DNA of 42,044 nt from Propionibacterium sp. (lineage in GTDB: Bacteria; Actinomycetota; Actinomycetes; Propionibacteriales; Propionibacteriaceae): contig JAAYVB010000039.1 in assembly GCA_012517405.1 (NCBI GenBank), positions 1 through 42,044 on the forward strand, in the 5' to 3' direction. Below, one piece after another: positions 1 to 8,450 of the stretch (within the stretch, counting starts at the first letter, position 1; each line of letters starts with the position of its first letter). The notes under the pieces were generated by a model. The model searched no databases. It was not told where the DNA came from and saw nothing but the letters and a program-made list of their open reading frames with translations. Both the position numbers and the translations under genes were made by a program.

Positions 1-70
1 CATCATCCAACACCAACGCCACCGCGTTAGCTTTGTACTCCGCCGTGAAATGCCTCCGCGTAGATCCCAT
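1..70 (-). CDS. IS3-family transposase OrfA, N-terminal 23 residues
   Basis: Translation from the ATG at base 70 reads MGSTRRHFTAEYKANAVALV and then LDD before the window ends. This matches the usual start of IS3-family OrfA proteins, the small helix-turn-helix subunit that recognises the terminal repeats and is fused to the OrfB integrase domain by a programmed -1 frameshift. Only the first helix is visible. A possible weak ribosome site lies in the purine-rich stretch just upstream, inside the element end. Whether the element is intact cannot be judged from this window. Confidence 0.8.
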   Translation of the reverse strand, partial: MGSTRRHFTAEYKANAVALVLDD

Positions 71-139
71 AATCAGCTCCCCTTCACCCTATCGGGAACC
101 GCAAACCTCACCAGTGTCCACCAAACCGGGAACGGTCCA
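1..139 (-). mobile_element. IS3-family insertion sequence, one end only
   Basis: The minus strand begins at base 139 with TGGACCGTTCCCGG, which resembles the TG-starting terminal repeats of IS3-family elements. An orfA-like reading frame starts 69 bases further in, at base 70. The rest of the element lies beyond the left edge, so the second terminal repeat and any target duplication cannot be seen. The next gene on the plus strand stays open through this end, which suggests that the element inserted into its 5' part. The family assignment rests on the OrfA start and the terminal bases; the exact outer base is an inference. Confidence 0.75.
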
Positions 140-140
140 G

Positions 141-782
141 TATCACCGCGATGAATCGCGCCCGAATGCCCTACGCATCGGGGTGCACCTATACGCCTGG
201 CTGGTTGCAGACCTACTCGACCGCCTGAAACCGAACTGGATGGGCTACAGCAGCGCCGACCCCGACGACCTCGAACAACGCACCTATGCGCGGATGGGAA
301 CCAGTGAAGTTTCAACTACCCTGGAGCGCTTCGATGAGGGCTTCAGCATTCAGTCGCGGATGGCTGACGCGCTTCGATCGGGTATCGATCTTTCTACCGC
401 CCCGGAACTGCTCGCAGACTACGCCTGTGAGCGCACGAACGACCTCCACGACTCGATCAGGTACGCCGGAACCTTCATCCGCGACACCCAGGGTCTTGAA
501 AAAGTCTCCGAGATGGACGTCGTGCGGCTGATCTACTCCACTGACCCCATGAAGGGAATTGAGGAGTTGCGTGGCTTCAAGGCACCCATCACGAGGGCAA
601 TGATTCAGCGTTGGGATGACTGGCCAGAGCAGATCCGCCTAGCTGGGGACCCTGTGGAGGCGTTTCGTTCACTGGCCACCTTCGAAGCAAGTTTTGAGGA
701 GTTCGAGGCCAAGGTCAGGGAGTTGGCGCGCGCCGTCGAAGAAGAGATTCAGCTTCGGATGGACATAGCCAGAGGTAAGTGA
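141..782 (+). pseudogene. Hypothetical protein, 5' end cut by the IS element
   Basis: The frame is open from inside the IS end to base 782, and about 213 residues lie outside the IS. I do not recognise the family. The protein is mostly helical and acidic, with no signal peptide or membrane helix, and ends in a charged helix (EEFEAKVRELARAVEEEIQL). The only in-frame ATG near the open 5' end is inside the IS, so the native start is probably lost. Internal methionines at about bases 240 and 294 could serve as starts. Clean codon use across the body argues that this was a real gene. It could still be expressed from an IS promoter. Confidence 0.5.
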
Positions 783-824
783 CGCCGAGGTGCGCCGCTC
801 GCCTGAGTTTGAGGATAGTAAGCC

Positions 825-1150
825 ATGCGGCCAGAACTGTCAGGAGCCAACTGGTACCTAGATCCAGCGGGCTCGCAATGTCAACGATGGTGGGACGGCG
901 AAGGTTGGAGCGGTACCTTCGCCCCGATGCCCACAGTCGCGTCGCCGAGCTCGCCCATCGGGTTTGTGGCGCGCGGACAGGCCGTTCGGAAGCATCGACC
1001 TCTTCGGCGCTCAGCGAACGCACTCCTTGTCAACTTCAGCGACTCGAAGCTGGTGCACGCCCTGGTTGCTGGGCTACGCCGTGACGAACCGCGGTGTATG
1101 GGTTGGCGGAACCGTGATGCTGGAAGGAAGTGTGCTGACATTCCGAACCA
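825..1150 (+). pseudogene. DUF2510-domain protein fragment, frameshifted
   Basis: The ATG at 825 follows a GAGGA ribosome site. The first 35 residues (NWYLDPAGSQCQRWWDGEGW) are a clear DUF2510 module, a short Trp-rich domain found at the N-terminus of many actinobacterial membrane proteins. The frame then degenerates. Around 1075-1145 another plus frame reads GVWVGGTVMLEGSVLTF, which resembles the start of a GRAM/PH-like domain. I infer one broken DUF2510-GRAM gene with at least one frameshift and a lost 3' end. The second half overlaps the antisense gene described next, so its reality is less certain. Confidence 0.45.
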
Positions 1151-1553
1151 GGTATGTCGCAGGGATATGCGGCCATTCGCTGTCCCTTACCGTGAGGACC
1201 ATGGCCAGCACTGGGCGCAGAATGTCGAGAAGCTCGTGCACGGGCATCGACTCGCCCTCGAAGTGTTCATAGTCCGACGTGGCGACCACTTCGGAACCGC
1301 GGAGCACGAGAGTCGTGGTGTTGCCGCCCTGGACCGGCCCATCGTCGGCGTCCTGACAGATCCGATTCGCGTGGTCGATCCAGAAGGTCGACAGCGACGC
1401 CTCGTCCGGGCCAATCGGAGGAAGCGGTGTGATCGCATCTGAAAGCGCACTTCGTTGAACCCTGGCCAATCTGACCCGAGCGGGGGCGTAGACGGCACCA
1501 TCTGAGCTTCGGACGTACGTCAACGCCACGGCATCATCATGCGGCATCGGCAT
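1074..1553 (-). CDS. Hypothetical protein, possibly truncated
   Basis: About 159 residues if it starts at the Met at 1553 (MPMPHDDAVAL); an alternative Met lies two codons later. I do not recognise the family. The middle of the protein (VRLARVQRSALSDAITPLPP, then FWIDHANRICQDADDGP and VHELLDILRPVLAMVLTVRD) has the balanced composition of a real soluble protein. The last 25 residues lie antisense to the DUF2510/GRAM-like remnant, so the natural C-terminus may have been replaced at a junction near 1140. No clear ribosome site decides the start. Confidence 0.45.
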   Translation of the reverse strand: MPMPHDDAVALTYVRSSDGAVYAPARVRLARVQRSALSDAITPLPPIGPDEASLSTFWIDHANRICQDADDGPVQGGNTTTLVLRGSEVVATSDYEHFEGESMPVHELLDILRPVLAMVLTVRDSEWPHIPATYLVRNVSTLPSSITVPPTHTPRFVTA

Positions 1554-1827
1554 CCGATCGTGCGGCTCTGCGCGTGGACGGCCGACCATGCCGTCGTCGC
1601 ATCGGCGGCTCAGCTCGTCCGGACATGCCGCGGTTCGCTTCGCTCGTTCGAGCGGCCGCTCAGCAGGCAAGGCAGCGCGGGTCTTCCCACGAGAGTTCGA
1701 GAAGGGCTGAAGACAGATACGGTGTGGCCGACAGCGCGCCCAACAGCCGCTCACGCTGTCGTCCGCGAGCTACCTGCAAGCCGACTTCGAGGGGCTCCCC
1801 CAATACGAGCGGATGTCGCGAGCCTGT

Positions 1828-2895
1828 CTACACGCCCCAGTGTTCAGCGGTCCAGTCCTGGCAGTAGGGCAAGGGGCGACGGTCGACGAGCACATCCAAC
1901 GGCGACCCGGTGGAGGCCATGATGTTGATGTCGAGCATCTCGTGAACAGCCACCTGCAGATCGTCGTCAAAAGTGCCGTCCATCGCCAGTCGGGCGACTT
2001 CACGGCCCACCCCAGCGAGGACATCCGCAATCTGAATCCGAGCATCCGACCGAGAGTCCGACACGCTCACCCGACGGAGATCTGGAACGGGCTGAGGGTT
2101 GTCCCGGACGGTGAGCGGCGAGCGCGCCGCATTCACAATGGCCTGGCATACCTCCGGCGTCAGCACGCTGTAGGTGTCCGCGAGGAGCTCGAACGGGGTG
2201 TCGCTAAGGCGCATCGCCCAGGTGCGAGCGACTGCGGTCATGGTCGGCGGAAGCGGGTCCAGCTCACGCAACTCAACCTTGCTCGCGCCTTCATACTCAT
2301 GGGCAAAGTGACGCGCGCGCCACAGTTGGAGAAGGAGCCTTCGCGTCTTCTCGTCGGTGCAGTGACGGATCGACTCGTTGAGGGCGGCGAAGAACGGCTC
2401 AGCTGTCGGCGGCTCCGCGTTCTCCCGCTGGTAGGAGCGGATCAGCCGGTTGTAGGTGCCCAATACCGCATCCCAACGGTCCGACCCGACAGCCTCGGCG
2501 GCGTTCTGATCGAGATAGTCGGCGTAGTCGCGTGCGTAACCCAACTCGCCGATGTTCATGCCCTCTTCACTCGCCTGAGCAGCGATGAGCAGGGCGATCA
2601 GCTTGCTGGTGAGGAAGTACGCCTTGTCGACCAGGCAGATGTTCGCAGCGCCCGAGAGGCGCTCGAGGGCGTCCATCAGCGCAGGGCGATTGGACGGGGC
2701 CAGCGCAGTCTTCGACTTCATCTCCGGCGCCTGCGCGTGCATCGCTACCCGCATAGCGTCGAGGAGTTCGACCGCATCCTCCATCGTCAGGTTCACGCTC
2801 GCGTGCACGAAGACAGGATGGCGACTGGCAATGAGGTTCTCGCCCTCGGAGGCCGACTCGTCACATGCGATGACCCTGACCTCGGCGTCTGTCAT
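1828..2895 (-). CDS. DUF3800-like protein
   Basis: 355 residues. The frame is open further upstream, but the ATG at 2895 is preceded by a strong GGAGGAG ribosome site, which fixes the start. The N-terminus (VRVIACDESASEGENL) has the D-E-S signature, and the C-terminal part (ARIQIADVLAGVGREVARL) has the Q-x-A-D-x-x-A-G signature of the DUF3800 family. That family has a predicted RNase H-like fold and is common in prophages, integrative elements and defence islands. The middle is helical. The biochemical role is unknown. Its neighbour is a divergent FRG-domain gene 463 bases away, also a typical mobile-element cargo gene. The family call rests on short motifs and is moderately secure. Confidence 0.65.
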   Translation of the reverse strand: MTDAEVRVIACDESASEGENLIASRHPVFVHASVNLTMEDAVELLDAMRVAMHAQAPEMKSKTALAPSNRPALMDALERLSGAANICLVDKAYFLTSKLIALLIAAQASEEGMNIGELGYARDYADYLDQNAAEAVGSDRWDAVLGTYNRLIRSYQRENAEPPTAEPFFAALNESIRHCTDEKTRRLLLQLWRARHFAHEYEGASKVELRELDPLPPTMTAVARTWAMRLSDTPFELLADTYSVLTPEVCQAIVNAARSPLTVRDNPQPVPDLRRVSVSDSRSDARIQIADVLAGVGREVARLAMDGTFDDDLQVAVHEMLDINIMASTGSPLDVLVDRRPLPYCQDWTAEHWGV

Positions 2896-3358
2896 GAGCC
2901 TCCTCCGTAGCTGGGATCCCGCCACCAACGTCTGCTTGTCCTGCGCTTTCCGCAAGCGCTTCCGCGTGCCCATCCCGGCCCCATCGTCAGGAGAGGTCGC
3001 AAAGTGCGCGGGCCCGACGGACCGTCCCAGAACTACAGCGGTCGACAGGGACCGTATCGAACTTCAGCCCCTGCAGGACGCCAATCATCGAACGACCTCA
3101 TCTACCGCGCTGTGCGAGGGGAGCCTTCGGCTTCGGTTCCCGAGCACGCCGCCGTCCTCTATTGCCGTACCGCGGGAGGTAGCCTCAACGGCTGCCCAGC
3201 CGCGACCCCATCTTGCGGCCGGGCGTTCGCAGGACGGTCTGTCCGACGTTGCCGCAGTTCACGGACGATATCCTGTGGCTGGAGGCCGCTCCATTGCCCA
3301 CCAAGCGCTCGGGCCTGATCTGCCTTTCCGCGACCGTAAACAGCCGTGAAGGACGACC
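2896..3358. other. Intergenic region between divergent DUF3800 and FRG genes
   Basis: These 463 bases carry no convincing gene. Open frames on both strands have arginine- and proline-rich shadow composition. The region must contain the promoters of both flanking genes. I see only the ribosome sites at either end (GGAGGAG at about 2900 on the minus strand, AAGGACG at about 3349 on the plus strand) and no convincing -10/-35 pair or repeat. Confidence 0.4.
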
Positions 3359-4354
3359 ATGATTGACCTCAATCGCTACGAGCCGCGACCGACGAAGGCC
3401 GGACGGTTGTTTGCCACCACAGACCTTAACCGGGATTGGCAGTTCGCCAGTGCCGATGCACTGATCGAGTGGGTGAAGGGTGGCGCTGCCACATGCCCCG
3501 ACGCCGGCCACCCTTTGCCGCACGATCCGGAGCTGCCGCTCCTCTACCGAGGGCAGGCGGATGTTAACTACGGCTTCACATCGTCTCTCTACCGACTCGT
3601 CCGCCAGCAGCGCCCGGGTCCGCGACGAGTCGTCGAACTGGCGGACGACATGCGGCGAGCGGAGGCGGCCATCCTGATGGCCGTGAAGAGTGAAGGTCTC
3701 GGGCGAGGTCTTCGTGATATCGAGCTACTCGCCCTTCTTCAGCATCACGGGGTGCCCACCCGCATGGTCGATGTCTCGTATGGTGCGCTGGAGGCTCTGT
3801 TTTTCGCGGTGAACGAATCGGACGCCAGGCCGGGTCGATTCTTCGCGATCGCCCTGAACAATCCATATCCCGACAGCGGCATCACCAATTGGCATAACCC
3901 TAACGTTCCATGGGGGCCGGTGGACGCAGACCCAAACGCGCAACATCGGTGGAACAACAGCGTTATCTGCTTCCCGGTCCCCCCGAGGGACGAGTTCAGC
4001 CCACCCTGGGCGTTCGATGCACGAATGCGGGCACAGAAGGGCACCTTCCTGTTCGGAGGGCTGAACGACGAACCTCCCGCCCGATCGATCCCTAGGCAGG
4101 TAGGTCTGGCGGACTTCGCCGATGTGCGTTCGCAATCGATCACATTCATCGGATCAAGCCACGAACCGGCTAGTCGGCCGGCTACAGCCTGGTCCATTGC
4201 AGTACCCGCTGCTTGGAAGGAACACATCCGCAGAGTCTTGCGCGATAAGCACGACCTGTCCATGGATTCTGTGTATCCAGCCGTGGACGGAATGCGGCGC
4301 CTCGCTTTGCATGTGGCCAGGCTCTCGCTCCAACGGGGCCTTCCTGACCAGTGA
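3359..4354 (+). CDS. FRG-domain protein
   Basis: 331 residues, ATG at 3359 after a GTGAAGGACG ribosome site. The FRG signature is plain: LLYRGQADVNYGFTSSLYR at residues 61-79 contains the name-giving F/Y-R-G, and LLALLQHHGVPTRMVDVS at about 123-140 is the second conserved block. FRG domains are small modules of unknown activity found in phage- and defence-associated proteins. The C-terminal 150 residues (WAFDARMRAQKGTFLFGG) also match the usual family layout, where an R-x-x-x-Q-x-G-x-F motif follows. No signal or membrane segment is present, so it is predicted cytoplasmic. Divergent from the DUF3800 gene. Family assignment is secure; a defence role is inference. Confidence 0.85.
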   Translation: MIDLNRYEPRPTKAGRLFATTDLNRDWQFASADALIEWVKGGAATCPDAGHPLPHDPELPLLYRGQADVNYGFTSSLYRLVRQQRPGPRRVVELADDMRRAEAAILMAVKSEGLGRGLRDIELLALLQHHGVPTRMVDVSYGALEALFFAVNESDARPGRFFAIALNNPYPDSGITNWHNPNVPWGPVDADPNAQHRWNNSVICFPVPPRDEFSPPWAFDARMRAQKGTFLFGGLNDEPPARSIPRQVGLADFADVRSQSITFIGSSHEPASRPATAWSIAVPAAWKEHIRRVLRDKHDLSMDSVYPAVDGMRRLALHVARLSLQRGLPDQ

Positions 4355-4815
4355 TTGTTTGGCGAAGGTGGCCCCACGAATGGCTGCTGGGTTTGTGCCG
4401 CGGGTGAGCTGTTCAGGGTGACAATCGAGCACCCCAGGTCGGTTCTGGAACCGGCATGCAGGTATCGGCCTCCTGGACCAGGATCGACGAACTTCCCGAT
4501 GCACTCTGTCGCGATCATGCCCTGCCCTGCCTGCCCTGAGGGTGCTCGTCGTCATGGGTCGACCTGCCGCCCGCGCACATCTGCCGCGGTCGGTGAGGTC
4601 TGCTGGATGACCCCGGCGATGGTGCCGGCGATCGCCAGCAGCGTCAGTGCGGTGGTGCACGAGCCCTTTCAGCAGGACCGGGCGCGTCACCGATGTGTGG
4701 CCGGCTTCCCGCACCGACAAGCCGCGGGGGCCTGGACGGCGACGTTGTTCCTGCTCGGGAACTTCCGGCCACGTCGCGCAGTAGCCTGTCATTGGGGCTT
4801 TGGGTAGGGGGTGTG
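4355..4815. other. Gene-poor stretch with possible membrane-protein remnant
   Basis: No intact gene is visible in these 461 bases. On the minus strand at about 4560-4665 a short reading (TTALTLLAIAGTIAGVIQQT) ends at a stop near 4555 and looks like the last membrane helix of a lost protein. It has no visible beginning. The last bases (about 4805-4811, TAGGGGG) are the ribosome site of the next gene. Confidence 0.3.
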
Positions 4816-5247
4816 ATGGTCAGGCGGAGTGTCATCGATCTCGGGTTGGGGCTGGTCCTGGCGGTGGTGGGTCAGTTCGCGCAGTTGGCGGCGTCCGGGA
4901 TGCTGCCGGTGTTGGGGCTGCCACATCCCTACGACATGGCGCCGGAGGACGGCAGTGTCCCGCAGGCGTTGTTGGACCAGATCAGCAGCCAGTTCGTCGT
5001 CGCCGCCGTCATCATGCTGGTGTTGACGTTCGGGCTGGGGTGGCTCCGAAAGGTGCGCGGGCCTGTCGAGGGAGCGCGCACCGGGGCGATCTGGGCGATG
5101 GTGGTGGGGGTGAGTCAGTTCCTGCTGGGACTCGGTCAGGGTGCCGTCCCGGTGATGGGTTTGGTCGGTACGTGGGTGTACCTGACCGCGATCGTGCTGG
5201 GTCCGATCCTCGTCGGCGTGATCGGGGCCCGGCGTCCCGCGCGCTGA
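4816..5247 (+). CDS. Small four-helix membrane protein
   Basis: 143 residues. The frame is open further upstream, but the ATG at 4816 is the first with a ribosome site (TAGGGGG five bases upstream), and the upstream residues lack membrane-protein character. Four hydrophobic segments are visible at about residues 6-26, 50-70, 84-104 and 111-132, with a positive WLRKVR loop after the second. I do not recognise a named family, and no catalytic motif is visible. A GC-rich hairpin follows the stop by one base. A second small membrane protein follows in the same direction, so the two may be related cargo. Predicted inner-membrane protein of unknown function. Confidence 0.6.
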   Translation: MVRRSVIDLGLGLVLAVVGQFAQLAASGMLPVLGLPHPYDMAPEDGSVPQALLDQISSQFVVAAVIMLVLTFGLGWLRKVRGPVEGARTGAIWAMVVGVSQFLLGLGQGAVPVMGLVGTWVYLTAIVLGPILVGVIGARRPAR

Positions 5248-5248
5248 A

Positions 5249-5279
5249 CCCTCACCGCGCGCTCCGCGCGTGGTGAGGG
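5249..5279 (+). terminator. GC-rich hairpin after the membrane-protein gene
   Basis: CCCTCACCGCGCG pairs across a 3-base loop with CGCGCG-TG-GTGAGGG, a 13-base stem with a 2-base bulge, starting one base after the stop codon. There is no U-tract, which is common for terminators of high-GC actinobacteria. Confidence 0.6.
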
Positions 5280-5400
5280 GACGCCTGCCCCTCCGGCTTG
5301 GTTACGGTTCCTGCTTCGGCTGGTCGTGAGCGGATGGTCGATGGCGTCTTCGGGCTGATCGTGTGGCGAGCATGAGGGCACAGGAAGGGGTCGGAGCATC

Positions 5401-5808
5401 GTGATGTACCTGTGGGCGTTCCTGATCACGGCCGCGGCTGGCCTGGTGGCTGGAGTGGTGGCGATCGCCGTGGGAGAGTGGCTGCTTCGGCGGCGACGCG
5501 GGTCGGCGATCGGACTACGGTGGGCCTGTTTCGGGACCGGTACCCTCGGGGCGTTCCTGCTGGTGGGGGGCTTCATGTTTCCCCAGTTGCGGGGCCGCAC
5601 GCCGCCGCAGGATGGTGTCGCGTTCACGCCGAACCCGTTCACTGATCCCTTCGTGCTGTCGTGTGGGCTGGGTGTGTTCGCGCTGGTCGTGGGCTGGTAC
5701 CTCGCGGTCCGCGGCGATTGGGGTTGGCCGGCGCGCGTGGGGCTTGGTACCGGGGTCATCGTGGCGGCGGTCTGGGTGTTCTACCTCATTGGTCGCTTCG
5801 TGGCGTGA
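5401..5808 (+). CDS. Small membrane protein
   Basis: 135 residues from the GTG at 5401; the ATG at 5404 is an equally possible start. The ribosome site is probably AGGAAGGGG, about 10 bases upstream. Four hydrophobic segments lie at about residues 3-25, 41-60, 84-103 and 112-132. A basic LLRRRRGS stretch after the first places it on the cytoplasmic side. No family is recognised. It lies between the hairpin at 5249-5279 and the RelBE-like pair, which is convergent with it. Codon use is like the preceding gene, so both are probably native to the same DNA segment. Confidence 0.55.
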   Translation: MMYLWAFLITAAAGLVAGVVAIAVGEWLLRRRRGSAIGLRWACFGTGTLGAFLLVGGFMFPQLRGRTPPQDGVAFTPNPFTDPFVLSCGLGVFALVVGWYLAVRGDWGWPARVGLGTGVIVAAVWVFYLIGRFVA

Positions 5809-5957
5809 CGTGGCGCGTGACGACAGTTGCGTCGAGCGTGGTCGCCTTCCTCGCGATCCCTGGTATCTGGTCGAGGTCCACAACGGGGTTCTTCGCAGCC
5901 GGGACAACTCTCAAGCGTGCTGACGGCGAACGGCCGATACTGCCGCTGCGGGGTGGT

Positions 5958-6224
5958 TCAGTGGCTCCGGTAGATGTCGGCTCGGTGGTCGATGGCGATG
6001 ATGGTAACCACGTCGGAGATCCGGTAGATGATGCGGAAGTCGCCGCGGCGTGCGCTGTAGAGGCCTTCGAGTTCGCGGCGGAGCTCTTTGCCCACCCGAC
6101 GGGGGTTCTCGGCGACCGGCCCGTAGATGAACTCCACGGCTGCGGCGGCGACCTTCTCTGGCAGCCTGGTGAGGGCACGCTTGGCGGTTGGGGTCCACGC
6201 GATTCGCAGAGGGGCCTCGCTCAT
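5958..6224 (-). CDS. RelE/ParE-superfamily toxin
   Basis: 88 residues, the usual size for RelE. The family core is visible: TPTAKRALTRLPEKVAAAAV forms the N-terminal helices, and the strands carry LEGLYSARRGDFRIIYRI (residues 53-69) and IIAIDHRADIYRSH at the C-terminus. The arginines and the tyrosine in these strands are those typical of ribosome-dependent mRNA-cleaving RelE toxins. The start codon overlaps the stop of the antitoxin gene (ATGA at 6221-6224), so the two are translationally coupled. The toxin is intact and all expected segments are present. Cleavage of mRNA on the ribosome is known for the family and inferred here. Confidence 0.88.
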   Translation of the reverse strand: MSEAPLRIAWTPTAKRALTRLPEKVAAAAVEFIYGPVAENPRRVGKELRRELEGLYSARRGDFRIIYRISDVVTIIAIDHRADIYRSH

Positions 6225-6502
6225 GCGCTGAGGGTGCGCAGGATCTCGTCCTTAGTGAGCATCTCCGCCTCGCCGGCAGCGAGTTCGGTCAGGCTGGCTC
6301 GGATCTGACGCATCAACTGGGGGCGTCCGGCGATGTCCAGGGTCTCCTCCAGCGACGCCAGGTCATCGACGCTGACCACAACCGCGGCGGGGCGGCCGTG
6401 CTTGGTGATCACGACCCGGTCATGTTCGCGTTCCACCTGGTCCACGACTTCGGACAGGTGGTTCTTGACGTCTCTCAACGCCATCGTTCCGTCAACAGTC
6501 AT
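6221..6502 (-). CDS. Phd/YefM-family antitoxin
   Basis: 93 residues. The N-terminal half (ALRDVKNHLSEVVDQVERE, then RVVITKHGRPAAVVVSVDDL) is the Phd/YefM DNA-binding fold. The C-terminal 35 residues form the toxin-neutralising tail. The ATG at 6502 sits exactly where a TACACT -10 element on the minus strand would place the transcript start, so the message is probably leaderless. An internal Met at 6484 is the alternative start. A perfect dyad overlaps the -10 (separate entry), consistent with autorepression by the antitoxin-toxin complex. Partner of the RelE-like toxin immediately downstream. Confidence 0.88.
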   Translation of the reverse strand: MTVDGTMALRDVKNHLSEVVDQVEREHDRVVITKHGRPAAVVVSVDDLASLEETLDIAGRPQLMRQIRASLTELAAGEAEMLTKDEILRTLSA

Positions 6503-6519
6503 GGCTACAAGTGTAGCCA
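6502..6519 (-). promoter_or_regulatory. Promoter and operator of the RelBE-like pair
   Basis: TGGCTACA-AG-TGTAGCCA is a perfect 8-base dyad with a 2-base centre. On the minus strand it contains TACACT (bases 6515-6510), a good -10 hexamer about seven bases from the antitoxin ATG. Binding of a dimeric antitoxin here would block the promoter. Confidence 0.7.
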
Positions 6520-6629
6520 GACTTCCGCGGCGCGCAACGCCCTGATTTGCCGCATGGTGCGCGAGGGTGGCCTGTCGGCTTTGCGGTACCCGAGGCGCGC
6601 TCTATGCCGCGCCGGGTGCGTTCGACCGC

Positions 6630-8181
6630 CGATGTGCACAGGCGGCTGGTGGCACGCTCTCACCGTGGTTGCCGGTGTTGGAGGCAGGCTACTGGAACCC
6701 AGGTGGCCTGGTGGGTGAACTGGGCGCCGGCTGCCTGCCTTGTCGGCCCGGTCCTGCGCCTGCCGGATCAACCGGCCCCGGCACGGACTGTCCGACGGCT
6801 GTCTGTCGCTACCTGGATCGTGACGGTCGGGTTGCTGGTTGTCGCAGGCCTGTTCTGGGACCCGGCGATGAACGGGTACTCCGGGCCGTCGCGGTGGCTC
6901 ACTCTGGTGGCGTCGGAGCCCGCGTACTGGGCTGTGGTAACAGCGATCTGCGTGGCGTTCGCTCCGGTCGCGGTCGGGGCCACGGTGGCGCAGGTAGGCC
7001 GGCTTCGGCGTGCCGCCGGGCCAGGTCGACGGGCCGTCCGCCTGCTTACGTGGTCGTCGATCGCGATGACGTGGGGCTTTGGAGGCACGGTTCGTTCTGA
7101 ATGTCATTGTGTGGGCCCCTTGGGAAGTGCGGATGGTCGTGGACAGCGCCCATCTGATCCTCTCGTCAGCCGTGGTCCTGGTCGTCCTGGGGGTGGCGAT
7201 CGCGGCGAACTGGCGCCGGGCGGGGTTCCTGGATGCGCTGCTGGCGGCCGGTGGGGATGCCGTAGCGATCGAGGCGGTCCTCGGCAGGTATGTCGCCGAA
7301 CCGACGCTTCGGTTGCGGTTCTGCACCGAGGAGGGCTGGATGGATGCCGCGGGGCGTCCGGTGGCCCATGCGTCCCCGTCGGCGGGCCGGGTGTTCCGCC
7401 CGATCGTGGTCGAGCCGGCCGGTCCTGCGGTGGTGGCCGACCTGGACGCGGGGGTCGACTCCGAGAGTAGGGCGGTCGGGTCACTGCTGGACGCCGCGGG
7501 CGTGGTGCTCGCGCGGGCGCGGCTGTCGGTGCAGCAGGCGGCCCAGGCGGTCGAGTTGCGGGCGTCGCGGGCGCGGATCGTGGAGGCGGGCGTCCAGCAG
7601 CGCCGCCAGCTGGAGCGTGACCTGCACGACGGCGCCCAGCAGCATCTGCTGGCCGCCCAGGCGGCGCTGGCGCGAGCCGGGCTGGGCGGCGAGCCGGAGG
7701 CGGTAGCCGACGCGATCGCGTTCGCCCAGTCGCGTCTGACCACGACGATGGCCGAGCTGCGCGGGCTGGCGCGCGGGCAGCACCCGGCCCTGCTCTCCCA
7801 GGCGGGGCTGGCGTCCGCGCTGGGCTCGCTGGTGCAGCTGTCCGACCGCGTCCACGTGGACGCCGCTGGGCTGGACGGCCGCCGCTTCGCTCCGGTGGTC
7901 GAGGCGACGGCATGGTTCGTGGCGTCCGAGGGCGTGGTGAACGCCCTGAAGTACACCGACGACGGGGCGGGCACCGTGACCGCCGATGTCGCCGGCGTCC
8001 TGCGGGTCGGCATCGCGGACGCCGGTGGCGGCGGTGCCGACTTCGCCCCGGCGGCGGGCTCGCCGGGCTGCGCGACCGGGTGCGGGGCGCCGGGGGCACC
8101 TTGGATCTCGACAGCCGCGCCGGTGTCGGCACCACCTTGACCGTGACCCTGCCCGCGACAGGCCCCGAGGAGGACCGGTGA
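6630..8181 (+). pseudogene. Sensor histidine kinase (HisKA_3 type), multiply frameshifted
   Basis: Pieces of one kinase lie in three frames. Frame 1 (to about 7080) carries membrane segments such as TWIVTVGLLVVAGLFWDP and YWAVVTAICVAFAPVAVGAT. Frame 2 (about 7080-8060) continues with another helix, then the H-box ERDLHDGAQQHLLAAQAAL and the N-box ASEGVVNALKYTDDG. Frame 1 resumes at about 8060 with the C-terminal ATPase block GGLAGLRDRVRGAGGTLDLD and ends at 8181. The domain order is that of NarL-type kinases: membrane helices, HisKA_3, HATPase. At least two frameshifts, and probably a third near the N-terminus, make it nonfunctional unless they are sequencing errors. It overlaps the start of the partner regulator by four bases, the normal arrangement for such pairs. 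Confidence 0.8.
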
Positions 8182-8450
8182 GTGAACCGTTGACGGTCGC
8201 GCTCTGCGACGACTCCGGCATCTTCCGTCAGGGGGTGGCGATGCTGCTGGAAGCCTCCGGCATCGTCGTCACGGCCTCGACCGGGTCCGGCCCCGAACTC
8301 CAAGCCGTCCTGCGAAAGGGCCTCCCGGACGCGGTGCTGTTGGACATGCGGATGCCGCCGACCCACACTGACGAGGGCATCGCCGTGGCCGCCGAACTGC
8401 GCCGCGAGCACCCCGGCCTGGGGATCCTGGTGTTCTCCGGCGCCAGAACC
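8178..8450 (+). pseudogene. NarL-type response regulator, truncated after the receiver
   Basis: The GTG at 8178 overlaps the kinase stop, with a GAGGAGG ribosome site inside the kinase end. Residues 1-90 are a receiver domain: LTVALCDDSGIFRQGVAMLL holds the acidic pair, DAVLLDMRMPPTHTDEG holds the phosphoacceptor Asp, and LGILVFSG is the fourth strand. Homology ends there, at about base 8447. The Lys-containing strand, the linker and the LuxR-type DNA-binding domain are missing, and the continuing frame is unrelated. I infer a deletion or rearrangement. With its kinase also broken, this is a dead two-component system. Confidence 0.8.

Noticed and set aside
1813..2910. 365-residue plus-strand frame opposite the DUF3800-like gene
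   Set aside because: The minus strand has a strong ribosome site and family motifs; the plus frame is a shadow.
6505..8411. Long minus-strand frames opposite the kinase remnant
   Set aside because: Ser/Arg/Pro-rich low-complexity shadows of high-GC coding DNA; kinase motifs are on the plus strand.
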